A stretch of DNA of 64,000 nt from Phycisphaerae bacterium. GTDB lineage: Bacteria; Planctomycetota; Phycisphaerae; Sedimentisphaerales; Anaerobacaceae. Below the pieces are notes generated by a model. It was not told where the DNA came from. It ran no database searches and saw nothing but the letters and a program-made list of their open reading frames with translations. Shown here one piece after another: positions 16,422-25,725 of this stretch. The position numbers were made by a program, and so were the translations under genes. Position 1 is the first letter of the stretch; each line of letters opens with the position of its first letter. The stretch spans positions 62,001-126,000 of the forward strand of contig JAAYBV010000018.1 of assembly GCA_012744475.1 (NCBI GenBank), read 5' to 3'.

Positions 16422-18564
16422 GAAAGACCGTGTGGAAGGCATGGCACGATCGTGGATGCGGGGCCTGTCGCTCCGCCACAAGCTCATTGCGATCACCATG
16501 ATGACGAGCGTGGGCGCCCTCCTGCTGGCCGGCGCCGTGTTCGTGGCGTGGGAATGGACGAGCCTGCGGCGCGCGATGGTCCGTGACCTGTCCACCCATG
16601 CCGAGATCCTGGCAGACAACTGCAAGGCCGCGTTGGCTTTTGAGGATACCGCTGACGCCAACGAGATCGTCGGCGCGATGAGGTCAATTCCCTCCATCCA
16701 GGCGATCGGTCTGTTCACCCGCACGGGCCGGCTTCTGGGAGAGTACCGGCGCAACCGCACGGTTGTCGTCCCACGGCATGAGCAATTGCCCGACCGCCAC
16801 GTGTTTCGAGACGGACTGCTGATCCTGGCCAGACCCATTCAGCTCGACGATGAACACGTCGGCACGATCTGCATCGCCAGCAGTCTCGGTCCCGTGCACG
16901 CGCAGCTCCGGCATGGCATCATCATCATGACCGGCATCATCCTGGTCGCTTCTCTGGGGGCGTATCTGATCTCCTCCCGGCTCCAGGGGGCCATCTCGTC
17001 GCCCATTCTGTCGCTGGCCTGCCTGGCCAACTTCGTGTCGGAGAAGAAGCAGTACACCGTCCGCGCCGAGCCCCACGGGAGCGATGAAGTGGGACTGCTG
17101 GTCCAGGCGTTCAACGAAATGCTCGAACAGATTCAGCAGCGCGATTCGGCCCTGGTCGAGGCCAACGAGCAACTGGAGGGCCGCGTGGCCGAGCGCACGA
17201 TGGAGCTGACGGCGGCCAACGAGAAGCTCCTCCGCGAGGTGGCCTTCCGAAAGCGGGCCGAACAAGTGCTCAAACAACGGGCCGAGCGGATCGTGCACCA
17301 TCAGAGAACGCTCGTCAAGCTGAGCAAGCACAGCAACGAAGACCTGGTATCCGTGATTCGCACGACCACGGAGGAGGCGGCGGCAACGCTCGGCATCGAC
17401 CGCGTCTCGGTCTGGTTCCTCGACGACGGTCAGACGTACCTCGTCTGCGAGGACGTGTTCCGCAGGGACGACAACACCCACAAGAGCGGGACACGGATCG
17501 CCACAGGCGATCACCCAAGCTACGTCCAGGCCATTGAGAACAGTCGCATCGTGGCCGTCAACGATGTTCGGCAGGACCCGCGGACGCGCGAGCTCCTCGC
17601 CAGTTATCTGGAACCCCTGGGCATCCGCGCTCTGATGGACGTTCCCATCCACCTGCACGGCAAAACCCTCGGCGTGGTCTGTCACGAACACGTCGGGACG
17701 CCGCGCGAGTGGTCCCTGGAGGAACAGGATTTTGCGGCGTCCCTGGCCGACATGATCGCGCTCCAGATGGAAGCCAGCGAGCGGCGCAAGGCGGAACGCG
17801 CTCTGGCCAGTGTCAACGAGCACCTCGCCGAGACGGTCCGCGAACTACGACGCTCCAACAAAGAGCTTCAGGATTTCGCCTACGTCACCGCGCATGATCT
17901 CAAGGCGCCCCTGCGCGGCATCGGCACGCTGACCGACTGGATCACCAGCGATTATGCCGACAAGCTCGACACGCAGGGCCAGGAGCAACTGCATCTGCTC
18001 AAGGGCCGCGTCTCGCGGATGAGCGAGCTGATCGACAGCATCCTGCACTACTCGGAGATCGGAAGGACCGCCAAGTGTCTCGAACGCGTGGACCTCCGCG
18101 TGCTGGTTCCGGAGGTCATCGCCCAGGTGTCTCCGCCGCCGACCATCCGGGTCACGATCGAGGATGCCCTGCCGGTCGTGATCTCCGAGAGGGTCCGGCT
18201 GATCCAGGTCTTTCAGAATCTGATCAGCAACGCGGTCAAATACATGGACAAGCCGGAGGGAACGATTCGCATCGGCTGTTTCGAGCAGGAGCAATACTGG
18301 ACCTTCAGCGTCGCCGACAACGGGCCGGGCATCGACCAGAAATACTTCGGGAAGATCTTCGAGATGTTCCAGACGCTCGCACGCCGCGATGAGCTGGAGA
18401 GCACCGGAATCGGCCTGGCCGTCGTCAAGAAGATCGTCGAACTGCACGGAGGCACCGTGTGGATCGAATCCACCGTCGGCGAGGGCTCGACCTTCTTCTT
18501 CACCTTGCCGAAACTGAACGTCGCATCGGCGCAGAGTACGAGGTCGATGAATGTGCAGAATTGA
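16408..18564 (+). CDS. Histidine kinase with CHASE8-like sensor, HAMP and GAF domains
   Basis: The protein has 718 residues from ATG 16408, with GGGAGA upstream. Domain order: TM1 near residues 28-50; periplasmic CHASE8-like domain about 50-165 (ADNCKAALAFEDTADANEIV and SIQAIGLFTRTGRLLGEYR); TM2 near 170-190; HAMP; coiled coil (Glu/Arg-rich, about 235-300); GAF about 310-455; HisKA with the phospho-acceptor His near 495 in AHDLKAPLRG; and HATPase_c with NAVKYMDKPEG, DNGPGI and GIGLAVVKKI. There is no receiver domain, so phosphate must pass to a separate regulator, probably the one encoded at 23692. It overlaps the YfiR gene, its probable periplasmic partner. Confidence 0.9.
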   Translation: MPTTEKDRVEGMARSWMRGLSLRHKLIAITMMTSVGALLLAGAVFVAWEWTSLRRAMVRDLSTHAEILADNCKAALAFEDTADANEIVGAMRSIPSIQAIGLFTRTGRLLGEYRRNRTVVVPRHEQLPDRHVFRDGLLILARPIQLDDEHVGTICIASSLGPVHAQLRHGIIIMTGIILVASLGAYLISSRLQGAISSPILSLACLANFVSEKKQYTVRAEPHGSDEVGLLVQAFNEMLEQIQQRDSALVEANEQLEGRVAERTMELTAANEKLLREVAFRKRAEQVLKQRAERIVHHQRTLVKLSKHSNEDLVSVIRTTTEEAAATLGIDRVSVWFLDDGQTYLVCEDVFRRDDNTHKSGTRIATGDHPSYVQAIENSRIVAVNDVRQDPRTRELLASYLEPLGIRALMDVPIHLHGKTLGVVCHEHVGTPREWSLEEQDFAASLADMIALQMEASERRKAERALASVNEHLAETVRELRRSNKELQDFAYVTAHDLKAPLRGIGTLTDWITSDYADKLDTQGQEQLHLLKGRVSRMSELIDSILHYSEIGRTAKCLERVDLRVLVPEVIAQVSPPPTIRVTIEDALPVVISERVRLIQVFQNLISNAVKYMDKPEGTIRIGCFEQEQYWTFSVADNGPGIDQKYFGKIFEMFQTLARRDELESTGIGLAVVKKIVELHGGTVWIESTVGEGSTFFFTLPKLNVASAQSTRSMNVQN

Positions 18565-18662
18565 CCGTCGGCGTGGCCGGCGGGAACAGCCCCCGAGGGG
18601 CAACGCTACAAGATCGGATCTCTGCGATCGGCGGGATCCGAGAACAAGAAGGATTTGAAATC

Positions 18663-20288
18663 ATGGCCAATACGACACGCACATCCCGTTTGCGGAACAG
18701 GATCATGGTCGTGTTCATTCTGGCCATCGTGCTGGTCGCGATCTCGACCGCGGTCGTGTCACATCGCCTCCTCGGCGCCGCCCTCGCCCAAGAGGGACTG
18801 ACCGAAGAGACGGCCCGGCATGTTGCCCGGCACGTCTGGCGCATTCAGGCGGGGCTGGCCCTGGCCACCATGCCGATAGCGGCCCTCGCGGCCGTTTGGC
18901 TGGCCCGCACGATCACGCGACCTCTTCGACGGCTTCTGGCGGCAGCGGCGCAGATCGGGGTCGGCCGGCTCGATACCCACATCGCCGTCGCCGGCGACGA
19001 TGAAATCGCCCGATTGGCGACCGCGTTCAACGACATGGCGCGCAAACTCCGAGAGTCGCGCGATCAGTTCGAATCGACCGTTCGGGAGCGTACGGCCGAG
19101 CTGACACAGAGAAATGACGAATTGCAGACGCAGGTCGTTGAACGCTGGCGTGCGGAAGAGGACCTCAAGGAATCGCTGTCCCTGCTCGAAGCCACGCTGG
19201 AATCGACCGCCGATGGCATTCTCGTCGTCGATGGTCTGGGCAAGATCAAAAACTTCAATGAGCCGTTCAAACAACTGTGGCGCCTGCCTGACGCGGTCCT
19301 CGAGATGCGTGACGACGACGCGGCCCTGGCGGCGGCCACGCCCCTGCTGACAGACCCCGAGGCGTTCGTAGCCCGGGTCCGAGGGCTCTACAGTCGGCCG
19401 GAGGAGGAAGGCAACGGCACGCTCCACTTCAAGGACGGCCGCGTGGTCGAGTACTACTCCAAGCCACAGTCCGTGGGAGATCGAATCACCGGACGCGTCT
19501 GGAGCTTCCGCGATGTCAGCGAGGCGTTCTACAGCCGGCAGAAGCAGACGCAACTCCTGCATCAGATGGCGGACATCAACGAAGAGCTCTCGCATTTCGC
19601 TTACGTCGTCTCGCACGATTTGAAGGCCCCGCTGCGGGGCATCAAGCTGCTCGCGGAGTGGTTGTGCACCGACTACCGCGACCGACTCGGAGACCAGGCC
19701 CGAGAGAACCTCGACCTGCTCCAGAGCCGCGTGCAGAGGATGCACGATCTAATCGACGGGATCCTCCATTACTCTCGCGTCGGACGCATCAAGGAAGACG
19801 TGACGAAGGTGGACCTCGGCGTCCTGCTGCCCCGCATCATCGACCTGATCGCGCCGCCCGGGCACATCGCCGTCCGCGTCGAGGGCCGGCTGCCGGTGAT
19901 CGAGTGCGAAAAGACCCGAATGACCCAGGTCTTCCAGAACCTGCTGAGCAACGCCGTCAAGTACATGGACAAACCGGCGGGCGAGGTCGTCGTCGCCTGT
20001 TCCGAAGACGCCGACGCATGGACCTTCAGCGTCAGCGACAATGGACCCGGGATCGAAGAGAAGTACCACAACAGGATCTTCAAGATCTTTCAGACACTGG
20101 CGCCGCGCGACCAGTTCGAGAGCACGGGCGTCGGACTGGCTCTGGTCAAGAAGATCGTGGAATACAGCGGCGGACGGATCTGGGTCGTCTCCGAGGTCGG
20201 CAAAGGAAGCACGTTCTTTTTCACCTTCCCCAAGCACCGGACGGCGGCGACCGAACCGGCCGCTGGAGAGCTGGAATCGTGCCGTTAG
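18663..20288 (+). CDS. HAMP-PAS sensor histidine kinase
   Basis: The protein has 541 residues from ATG 18663, with AAGGA upstream. Two membrane helices (about 15-35 and 65-85) enclose only a short periplasmic loop, so no large external sensor is present. HAMP and a coiled coil lead to a PAS domain at about 175-295 (LESTADGILVVDGLGKIKNF). The HisKA His is near 318 in SHDLKAPLRGIK, followed by HATPase_c (NAVKYMDKPAG, DNGPGI, GVGLALVKKI). From the PAS domain to the end it is nearly identical, at DNA as well as protein level, to the C-terminal part of the next kinase, which shows a recent duplication. It is in the same operon. Confidence 0.9.
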   Translation: MANTTRTSRLRNRIMVVFILAIVLVAISTAVVSHRLLGAALAQEGLTEETARHVARHVWRIQAGLALATMPIAALAAVWLARTITRPLRRLLAAAAQIGVGRLDTHIAVAGDDEIARLATAFNDMARKLRESRDQFESTVRERTAELTQRNDELQTQVVERWRAEEDLKESLSLLEATLESTADGILVVDGLGKIKNFNEPFKQLWRLPDAVLEMRDDDAALAAATPLLTDPEAFVARVRGLYSRPEEEGNGTLHFKDGRVVEYYSKPQSVGDRITGRVWSFRDVSEAFYSRQKQTQLLHQMADINEELSHFAYVVSHDLKAPLRGIKLLAEWLCTDYRDRLGDQARENLDLLQSRVQRMHDLIDGILHYSRVGRIKEDVTKVDLGVLLPRIIDLIAPPGHIAVRVEGRLPVIECEKTRMTQVFQNLLSNAVKYMDKPAGEVVVACSEDADAWTFSVSDNGPGIEEKYHNRIFKIFQTLAPRDQFESTGVGLALVKKIVEYSGGRIWVVSEVGKGSTFFFTFPKHRTAATEPAAGELESCR

Positions 20289-20330
20289 AAACTCGCAGGA
20301 ATACGTGGATCGACTGAGAAGGCCGTGAAC

Positions 20331-23300
20331 ATGAGGAATCACACACTCAAAGGACTGTGCCTGGCGGCCCTCGTGCTGTCGGGCATCGGCTGGGGGGCCG
20401 GCCGATGGTATGCCAAGCGCACCGACGTCGACATGCGCCAGCGCCTGTTGAGGCAAGTGGTCAGCATCGCCCGCACCTTCCGTCCGGAACGGGTCAAGGA
20501 GCTTTCGTTCACCCAGGCCGATGCCGGCACGCCAGCCTTCGAGTATATCCGGCAACAGATGATCGCCTTCAGCCAATACCTGCCGCAGCGGGGCATCTAC
20601 AGCATGGCGATGCGCGACGGAACACTCGTCTTCGGACCGGAGAACTACCACCAGGACGACCCGATGGCCAGCCCGCCCGGGACGGTGTATGAACAGCCCT
20701 CCTGCGGAGACATCGCGATCTTCACCACCGGCGAGCCGGTGACCATCGGGCCGACGAAGGATGAGTACGGCACCTTCGTGTCCGCTCTCGCGCCGGTCCC
20801 CGATCCTAACACGGGCCAGGTGCTCATGGCCGTCGGGATGGACATCGTGGCCGACGACTGGCTCGCCACTACGGGCCGCGCCGGCCGCAACGCCATGGGC
20901 GCCACAGTGGCCGCGGGCCTGGTCGTGCTTGGCGGCTTAACGGGAATTCTCCGGTGGCGACACCGCCTGACCTCAGACCGTCGCAGCCCGAAGGCGGCGG
21001 CAGCACACGACGCGGATCGAGATCGCGCCGGTTCCGGGGCTCGCCGATTCGTTTGCACCGGCCTGCTGCTCGGCATGGGGGTATTGGCCATCGCATTTCT
21101 GGCCGTGGTGCTCCTTCAGAGCTGGCACTGGACTCACGCGGAGATTCATCGCAGTGCGGACCAGCAGACCCGGCTGGCGGCCGAATTCGACCTGGCGCTG
21201 CGAGACTACATGAGCCGGTGCGTCCGTCCGGAGATGGAGAAACGCGTCGAGCCAGGAGAGTTCTTCCCGGAGACGATGTCCCCTTCGTTCATTTCCCGAA
21301 GCGTCTTCGATGACGTCCGACGGGCCTTCCCCGACAGCATCCTGCGCTTCGCTTCGACCAACCCGCGCAATCCCGCCAACCAGGCCACGCCTTCCGAGGA
21401 GGCGCTGATTCGGTACTTCGAGCAACATCCGGAAACTGACACGTGGTCGGGTACGATGCCGTTCTTCGAAGATGGGCAGAGGCATTCGGTCCACGCCAAG
21501 GCGCGCCGCTTCCAGCCGTCGTGCCTGCAATGCCACGGTCGGCCGGAGGATGCCCCGGCCGCCTTGGTGGAACGCTACGGCGACAGGGCGGGCTTCGGCC
21601 GCCTGGTCGGCGAAGTCTCGCTCGATCTGGCGGCGATCCCCGTGAGCGCAGCCTATGCCCAGGCGGGCACGAGAATCTGGCGCTATATGCTGGCCTCGTG
21701 CGCCCTGTGCATCCTGTTTCTTGGCGCCATCATCATTCTCATCCGTCTCGACATCCGGCAACGCCGCCGGTCCGAGGCGTCGCTGCGCGCCAGCGGGCAG
21801 CGCCTGGCACGCATCATCCAACAGTCTCCCATTCCCACGTTCCTGATCGATGCGAACCATCGCGTCGCCAACTGGAATCGGGCGATCGAACGACTCACCG
21901 GGATCACGGCCGACCAGATCATTGGGACACGGGAGCACTGGCGGGCCTTCTACGCCTCCGAGAGGCCCTGCATGGCCGACCTGCTCGTAGATGGCTCGAT
22001 CGAGGCGATTCCCCAGTGGTATCAGGCCAGCTTCCGCAAGTCCGAGCTGGTCGACGAGGCGTACGAAGCCAGCGCGTTCTTCCCGGATATCGGCCAGGGC
22101 GGGCGGTGGCTCCACTTCACCGCAGCCGTCATCCGTGACGACCAGAACCGCATCGTGGGCGTCATGGAGACTCTGGAAGACATCACCCAGCGCAAACAGG
22201 CGGAGGAGGAACTGCACAGACAGGAAGCCTTCACCAGGACAGTGCTCGACAACATCCCCATCGGCGTCGCCGTCGGCTCGATGGACCCCGTCGTGCGGTT
22301 CGAGTACATGAACGACAACTTCCCCCGGTTCTACCAGACCACCCAAGAGGTGTTGGCGCACCCGGACGGGTTCTGGGAGGCGGTGTACGAGGATCCGGAT
22401 CGTCGCCGTGAAGTGCGACGCCGAGTCCTCGAGGATTGTGCCAGCGGCGACCCGGAACGAATGCACTGGGACGACATTCCGATCACCCGCCAGGGGCAAG
22501 AGACCACCTTCATCAGCGCCAAGAACGCGTTTCTTCCGGGCCGGTCGATGATGATCTCCATCGTCTGGGACGTGACCAAGCGCAACCGAGCCGAGACCCG
22601 GCTGAAGGAATCCCTCTCCCTGCTGAAAGCGACGCTGGAGTCGACCGCCGACGGGATCCTCGTCGTGGACGGCCTGGGCAAGATCAAGGACTTCAACGAG
22701 CAATTCAAGGCGATCTGGCGGCTGTCGAGCAATGCCCTCGAAACGATGGACGACCAACACGCCCTGGCCGCCGCTCTGCCTCAACTGAAAGACCCCGACG
22801 TGTTCGTAACCACGCTCAGAGTGCTGTACCGCCAGCCGCGACAGGAAGGCCACGGGACCCTTCACTTCAAAGACGGCCGGGTGGTCGAGTACTGCGCGAA
22901 GCCTCAGTTGCTGGGCGAGCGAATCGTCGGCCTGGTCTGGAGCTTCCGGGATGTCACGGAGTCGTTCCGCAGCCGGCAGAAGCAGGATGAACTCCTGCGC
23001 CAGGTCGCGGCCATCAACGAGGAACTCTCGCATTTCGCCTACGTCGTCTCGCACGATCTGAAGGCGCCGCTGCGGGGCATCAAGATGCTCGCCGAGTGGC
23101 TGAGCGCCGATTGCGGCGATCAGCTCGGAGACGAGGCCAAAGAGAATCTCGATCTGCTTCAGAACCGGGTCGACCGCATGCACAACCTGATCGAAGGCGT
23201 GCTTCGGTACTCGCGCATCGGCCGCATCACCGAGGACGTGGTCTCGGTGGACCTGAACGTCCTGCTGCCCGAGATCATCGATGCGATCGCACCGCCGGCG

Positions 23301-23723
23301 CACATCGCCGTCCGCGTCGAAGGCCGGCTGCCGGTGATCGAGTGCGAGAAGACCCGAATCACCCAGGTCTTCCAGAACCTGCTGAGCAACGCCGTCAAGT
23401 TCATGGACAAGCCGAGAGGCGAAGTCGTCGTCGCCTGCTCCGAGGACGCCGACGCATGGACCTTCAGCGTCAGCGACAACGGACCCGGGATCGAAGAGAA
23501 GTACTTCGACCGGATCTTCAAGATCTTCCAGACCCTCGTGTCCCGCGACGAGTATGAGAGCACGGGTGTTGGACTGGCCCTGGTCAAGAAGATCGTCGAG
23601 CAGTATGGCGGAAGGGTCTGGCTCGCCTCGGAGGTCGGCAAGGGCAGCACGTTCTTCTTCACGTTCCCCACAAACAATCAGAGGACGCACCGTGAGAAAC
23701 TCCAAACCAGTGCTGTTGGTTGA
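20331..23723 (+). CDS. Large sensor histidine kinase with CxxCH haem-type domain and three PAS domains
   Basis: The protein has 1130 residues. ATG 20331 (or GTG 20325) follows GAGAAGG. It has TM1 near residues 8-24, an extracytoplasmic Cache-like segment to about 180, TM2 near 185-205, TM3 near 245-265, and then a second extracytoplasmic domain of the Tll0287-like/DUF3365 type. That domain carries CLQCH at residues 398-402, a covalent c-type haem motif. TM4 near 446-468 is followed by three PAS domains (about 485-615, 625-745, 765-880). HisKA with His near 906 and HATPase_c complete the protein. It probably senses redox state or a gas ligand via haem. The last third duplicates the preceding kinase. 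Confidence 0.9.
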   Translation: MRNHTLKGLCLAALVLSGIGWGAGRWYAKRTDVDMRQRLLRQVVSIARTFRPERVKELSFTQADAGTPAFEYIRQQMIAFSQYLPQRGIYSMAMRDGTLVFGPENYHQDDPMASPPGTVYEQPSCGDIAIFTTGEPVTIGPTKDEYGTFVSALAPVPDPNTGQVLMAVGMDIVADDWLATTGRAGRNAMGATVAAGLVVLGGLTGILRWRHRLTSDRRSPKAAAAHDADRDRAGSGARRFVCTGLLLGMGVLAIAFLAVVLLQSWHWTHAEIHRSADQQTRLAAEFDLALRDYMSRCVRPEMEKRVEPGEFFPETMSPSFISRSVFDDVRRAFPDSILRFASTNPRNPANQATPSEEALIRYFEQHPETDTWSGTMPFFEDGQRHSVHAKARRFQPSCLQCHGRPEDAPAALVERYGDRAGFGRLVGEVSLDLAAIPVSAAYAQAGTRIWRYMLASCALCILFLGAIIILIRLDIRQRRRSEASLRASGQRLARIIQQSPIPTFLIDANHRVANWNRAIERLTGITADQIIGTREHWRAFYASERPCMADLLVDGSIEAIPQWYQASFRKSELVDEAYEASAFFPDIGQGGRWLHFTAAVIRDDQNRIVGVMETLEDITQRKQAEEELHRQEAFTRTVLDNIPIGVAVGSMDPVVRFEYMNDNFPRFYQTTQEVLAHPDGFWEAVYEDPDRRREVRRRVLEDCASGDPERMHWDDIPITRQGQETTFISAKNAFLPGRSMMISIVWDVTKRNRAETRLKESLSLLKATLESTADGILVVDGLGKIKDFNEQFKAIWRLSSNALETMDDQHALAAALPQLKDPDVFVTTLRVLYRQPRQEGHGTLHFKDGRVVEYCAKPQLLGERIVGLVWSFRDVTESFRSRQKQDELLRQVAAINEELSHFAYVVSHDLKAPLRGIKMLAEWLSADCGDQLGDEAKENLDLLQNRVDRMHNLIEGVLRYSRIGRITEDVVSVDLNVLLPEIIDAIAPPAHIAVRVEGRLPVIECEKTRITQVFQNLLSNAVKFMDKPRGEVVVACSEDADAWTFSVSDNGPGIEEKYFDRIFKIFQTLVSRDEYESTGVGLALVKKIVEQYGGRVWLASEVGKGSTFFFTFPTNNQRTHREKLQTSAVG

Positions 23724-24153
23724 GGACGACGTGATCGACGCCATGACCGTGCGTCGCGCCTTCCGAGACCTGAACCTGACCAATCCGCTGGCGCACGTCA
23801 CCGACGGCGAGCAGGCGGTGGACTATCTGAGGGACCCGGCCAATCCGACTCCGTGCGTCATCCTGCTGGACCTGAACATGCCGCGTATGAACGGCGTCGA
23901 GTTCATCGCGATCGTCAAGGCCGATCCGGCCCTCCAGATGATCCCGATCGTGGTGTTCACCACGTCCACCGATCACAGCGACGTTGCGGAAAGCTACCGG
24001 CACAACGTCGCCGGGTACATCGTCAAACCCGTGGATTACCGCAACTTCGTGGAGGTCATCGCCACCGTGGGTCTCTACTGGACGATCAACGAGCCCGTGC
24101 CGGAGACCGGCGTCGGCCCCAGGGCCGGCACGTCGGAGCATTCGATCCGTTGA
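23692..24153 (+). CDS. Single-domain response regulator (Rcp1-like)
   Basis: The protein has 153 residues. The start is GTG 23692, with GAGGA upstream; it overlaps the kinase gene by 32 bp, which implies coupled translation. Receiver features are the acidic pair ED-D at residues 11-13, phospho-acceptor Asp60 in LLDLNMPRMNG, Thr90-Thr91 and Lys112 in KPVD. The insertion after Asp60 and the spacing resemble Rcp1, the partner of phytochrome-type kinases with the same HDLKAPLR H-box. It has no output domain, so it acts by protein contact or in a phosphorelay. It is the only receiver in this operon and probably serves all three kinases. Confidence 0.92.
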   Translation: MRNSKPVLLVEDDVIDAMTVRRAFRDLNLTNPLAHVTDGEQAVDYLRDPANPTPCVILLDLNMPRMNGVEFIAIVKADPALQMIPIVVFTTSTDHSDVAESYRHNVAGYIVKPVDYRNFVEVIATVGLYWTINEPVPETGVGPRAGTSEHSIR

Positions 24154-24189
24154 TGTGGTCTTGCGCCTTGGGTCGCAGAGCGTCCGGCG

Positions 24190-25494
24190 CTACGCCTGGC
24201 GCGGCGTCGCGGACGAAGCGTGCCGTCGATTGCGGCCGCGAAACTGCCGTGGCGTCAGTCCGACGACCGATTTGAACGTGCGGCTGAAGTAGCTCTGATT
24301 GTTGTAACCCACCTCGAAGCAGATCTCCGTGCAACTGCGGTCCGTCGCCAGCAACAGGTGCTTGGCTCGCTCGATCCGCACGCTCGTGACATAATCGAAG
24401 ATCGTGATCCCCATCTGCTCCTTGAACACGTGCGCCAGACGCGAGACGCTCAGATGCGACGCCCGCGCGATGTCCGCCAGCGTCATCGGCTGCTCGGCGT
24501 GCGCCTCGATGTAGTGGATCGCGGGCCGAATCTGTCCGATCTTCCGACGGTCCTGTGATGCGTACACCAGTTCGAGAAAATCGTTCAACGCCGCGCTGAT
24601 CCACGCGCACAAGTCTTCCTGATTGTCGATCCCCATTACCTTGTTGATGAAAGCGAGGTTCTTCTCGAGCATGGTCTCGACGGGAACGCCGCCCTCGACC
24701 GCCGCGCGGCTCAGCACGCTGAGCAGCTCCAGCAGACGCGCCTTGAGGATGCCCAGGTCGCCGATGTCCTTGAACAGAATCGTGCCGAGGATGGAGTTGA
24801 GTATCTCCTTGGCGCCGGTTCGGTCGCCGATCTTGACCTTTTGCAGCAGCGCCCGTTCGCTTTCGAGCGGATACTGCCATGGGGCGCCGAGCTTCTTGCG
24901 CTCTTGAATGAACTCGCCGATCTCCGATTGTTGCCGCGACCGCTGCCTTCGCCAGCGAATGACGCGGGCGTCGAGGCCCGCCACTTCGTAAAGCAGGTCA
25001 AACAGGAATTCGGCGGCCGTGTGAATCTGGCGCCCGCGCACCACCGGCAGCTCGCCGAGCAGCCCGATCGCCTTGTCGCGGTCGATCGCCAGGGGCGCCA
25101 GGCGCGACTCGACGTCGCGGACCAGCATGGGCGAAACCGGCTCCCAGAGGCACTTGCCGAAGAACAGGCCGCCGTGCGCGATTTCGTCGTCCACCATCGG
25201 CACACAGACCAGCACGAGGCCCGCGTGACAGATGGTGATGAACGACTGGCCCGTCTGGGAGGCAATCTCCACCGCCCGGCGGCGCTCGCACAGGCAGCGG
25301 GACCGGCCCTCGCCGTCGCTGCGGACCAGCGTGCAGAACGCCGGACGACAGTCCGCGCTGCACAGCGACTCGACCGCCTGCCCGTCGGGACCGGTCGTCT
25401 CCAGCCCGAGGCGAAAGCGCTTGCGGAACGCTCGCGCAATCCGCCCGAACTCCTCCGCCGTCAGCAGCTCGCCCAATCCCGGCCCATCCGCCAT
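24190..25494 (-). CDS. AraC-family regulator with PocR sensory domain
   Basis: The protein has 434 residues from ATG 25494, with GGAG about 12 nt upstream. The N-terminal ~170 residues form a PocR domain with Cys-rich ligand region: SADCRPAFCTLVRS, then CLCERRRAVE and ICHAGLVLVCVPM, the pattern for binding small hydrocarbons or metal-related ligands. A helical linker follows, then two AraC helix-turn-helix motifs at about 325-425 (MTLADIARASHLSVSRLAHVF and CTEICFEVGYNNQSYFSRTF). It converges with the response-regulator gene and diverges from the PDZ lipoprotein gene, which could be a target. The ligand is not predictable. Confidence 0.9.
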   Translation of the reverse strand: MADGPGLGELLTAEEFGRIARAFRKRFRLGLETTGPDGQAVESLCSADCRPAFCTLVRSDGEGRSRCLCERRRAVEIASQTGQSFITICHAGLVLVCVPMVDDEIAHGGLFFGKCLWEPVSPMLVRDVESRLAPLAIDRDKAIGLLGELPVVRGRQIHTAAEFLFDLLYEVAGLDARVIRWRRQRSRQQSEIGEFIQERKKLGAPWQYPLESERALLQKVKIGDRTGAKEILNSILGTILFKDIGDLGILKARLLELLSVLSRAAVEGGVPVETMLEKNLAFINKVMGIDNQEDLCAWISAALNDFLELVYASQDRRKIGQIRPAIHYIEAHAEQPMTLADIARASHLSVSRLAHVFKEQMGITIFDYVTSVRIERAKHLLLATDRSCTEICFEVGYNNQSYFSRTFKSVVGLTPRQFRGRNRRHASSATPRQA

Positions 25495-25536
25495 CCCAAC
25501 ACTCCAGTCACATCCTTCCCCCAGCAAGATAGTGTC

Positions 25537-25545
25537 ATTATACCA
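25537..25545 (-). promoter_or_regulatory. Extended -10 promoter of the PocR/AraC gene
   Basis: The minus strand reads TGGTATAAT, a full extended -10 element, about 45 bp before the start codon. No good -35 is present, which fits an activator-dependent or extended -10 promoter. Confidence 0.5.
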
Positions 25546-25725
25546 CGTCCTTCGCCACGACGCCGAACAAGTCTCTCCTGGCCTCACTGCCGAGGTGAAC
25601 CAGCGCTCGCAACGCAGATGGGTCGCCAAGGAGGTTGGAGATCGGGCCTTGGGGTTGCGAATCGGCTTGGCGAATGGGGCGGAGGCGGGTAGGCTGGTGC
25701 GCGACGCTGCCATTTGGGGTGTGAT

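Noticed and set aside
14166-16838. 890-residue minus-strand open frame
   Set aside because: Antisense to the TonB receptor, YfiR and kinase genes; composition is that of a reversed GC-rich gene.
20973-23801. 942-residue minus-strand open frame
   Set aside because: Antisense to the large kinase, whose domains are unmistakable.
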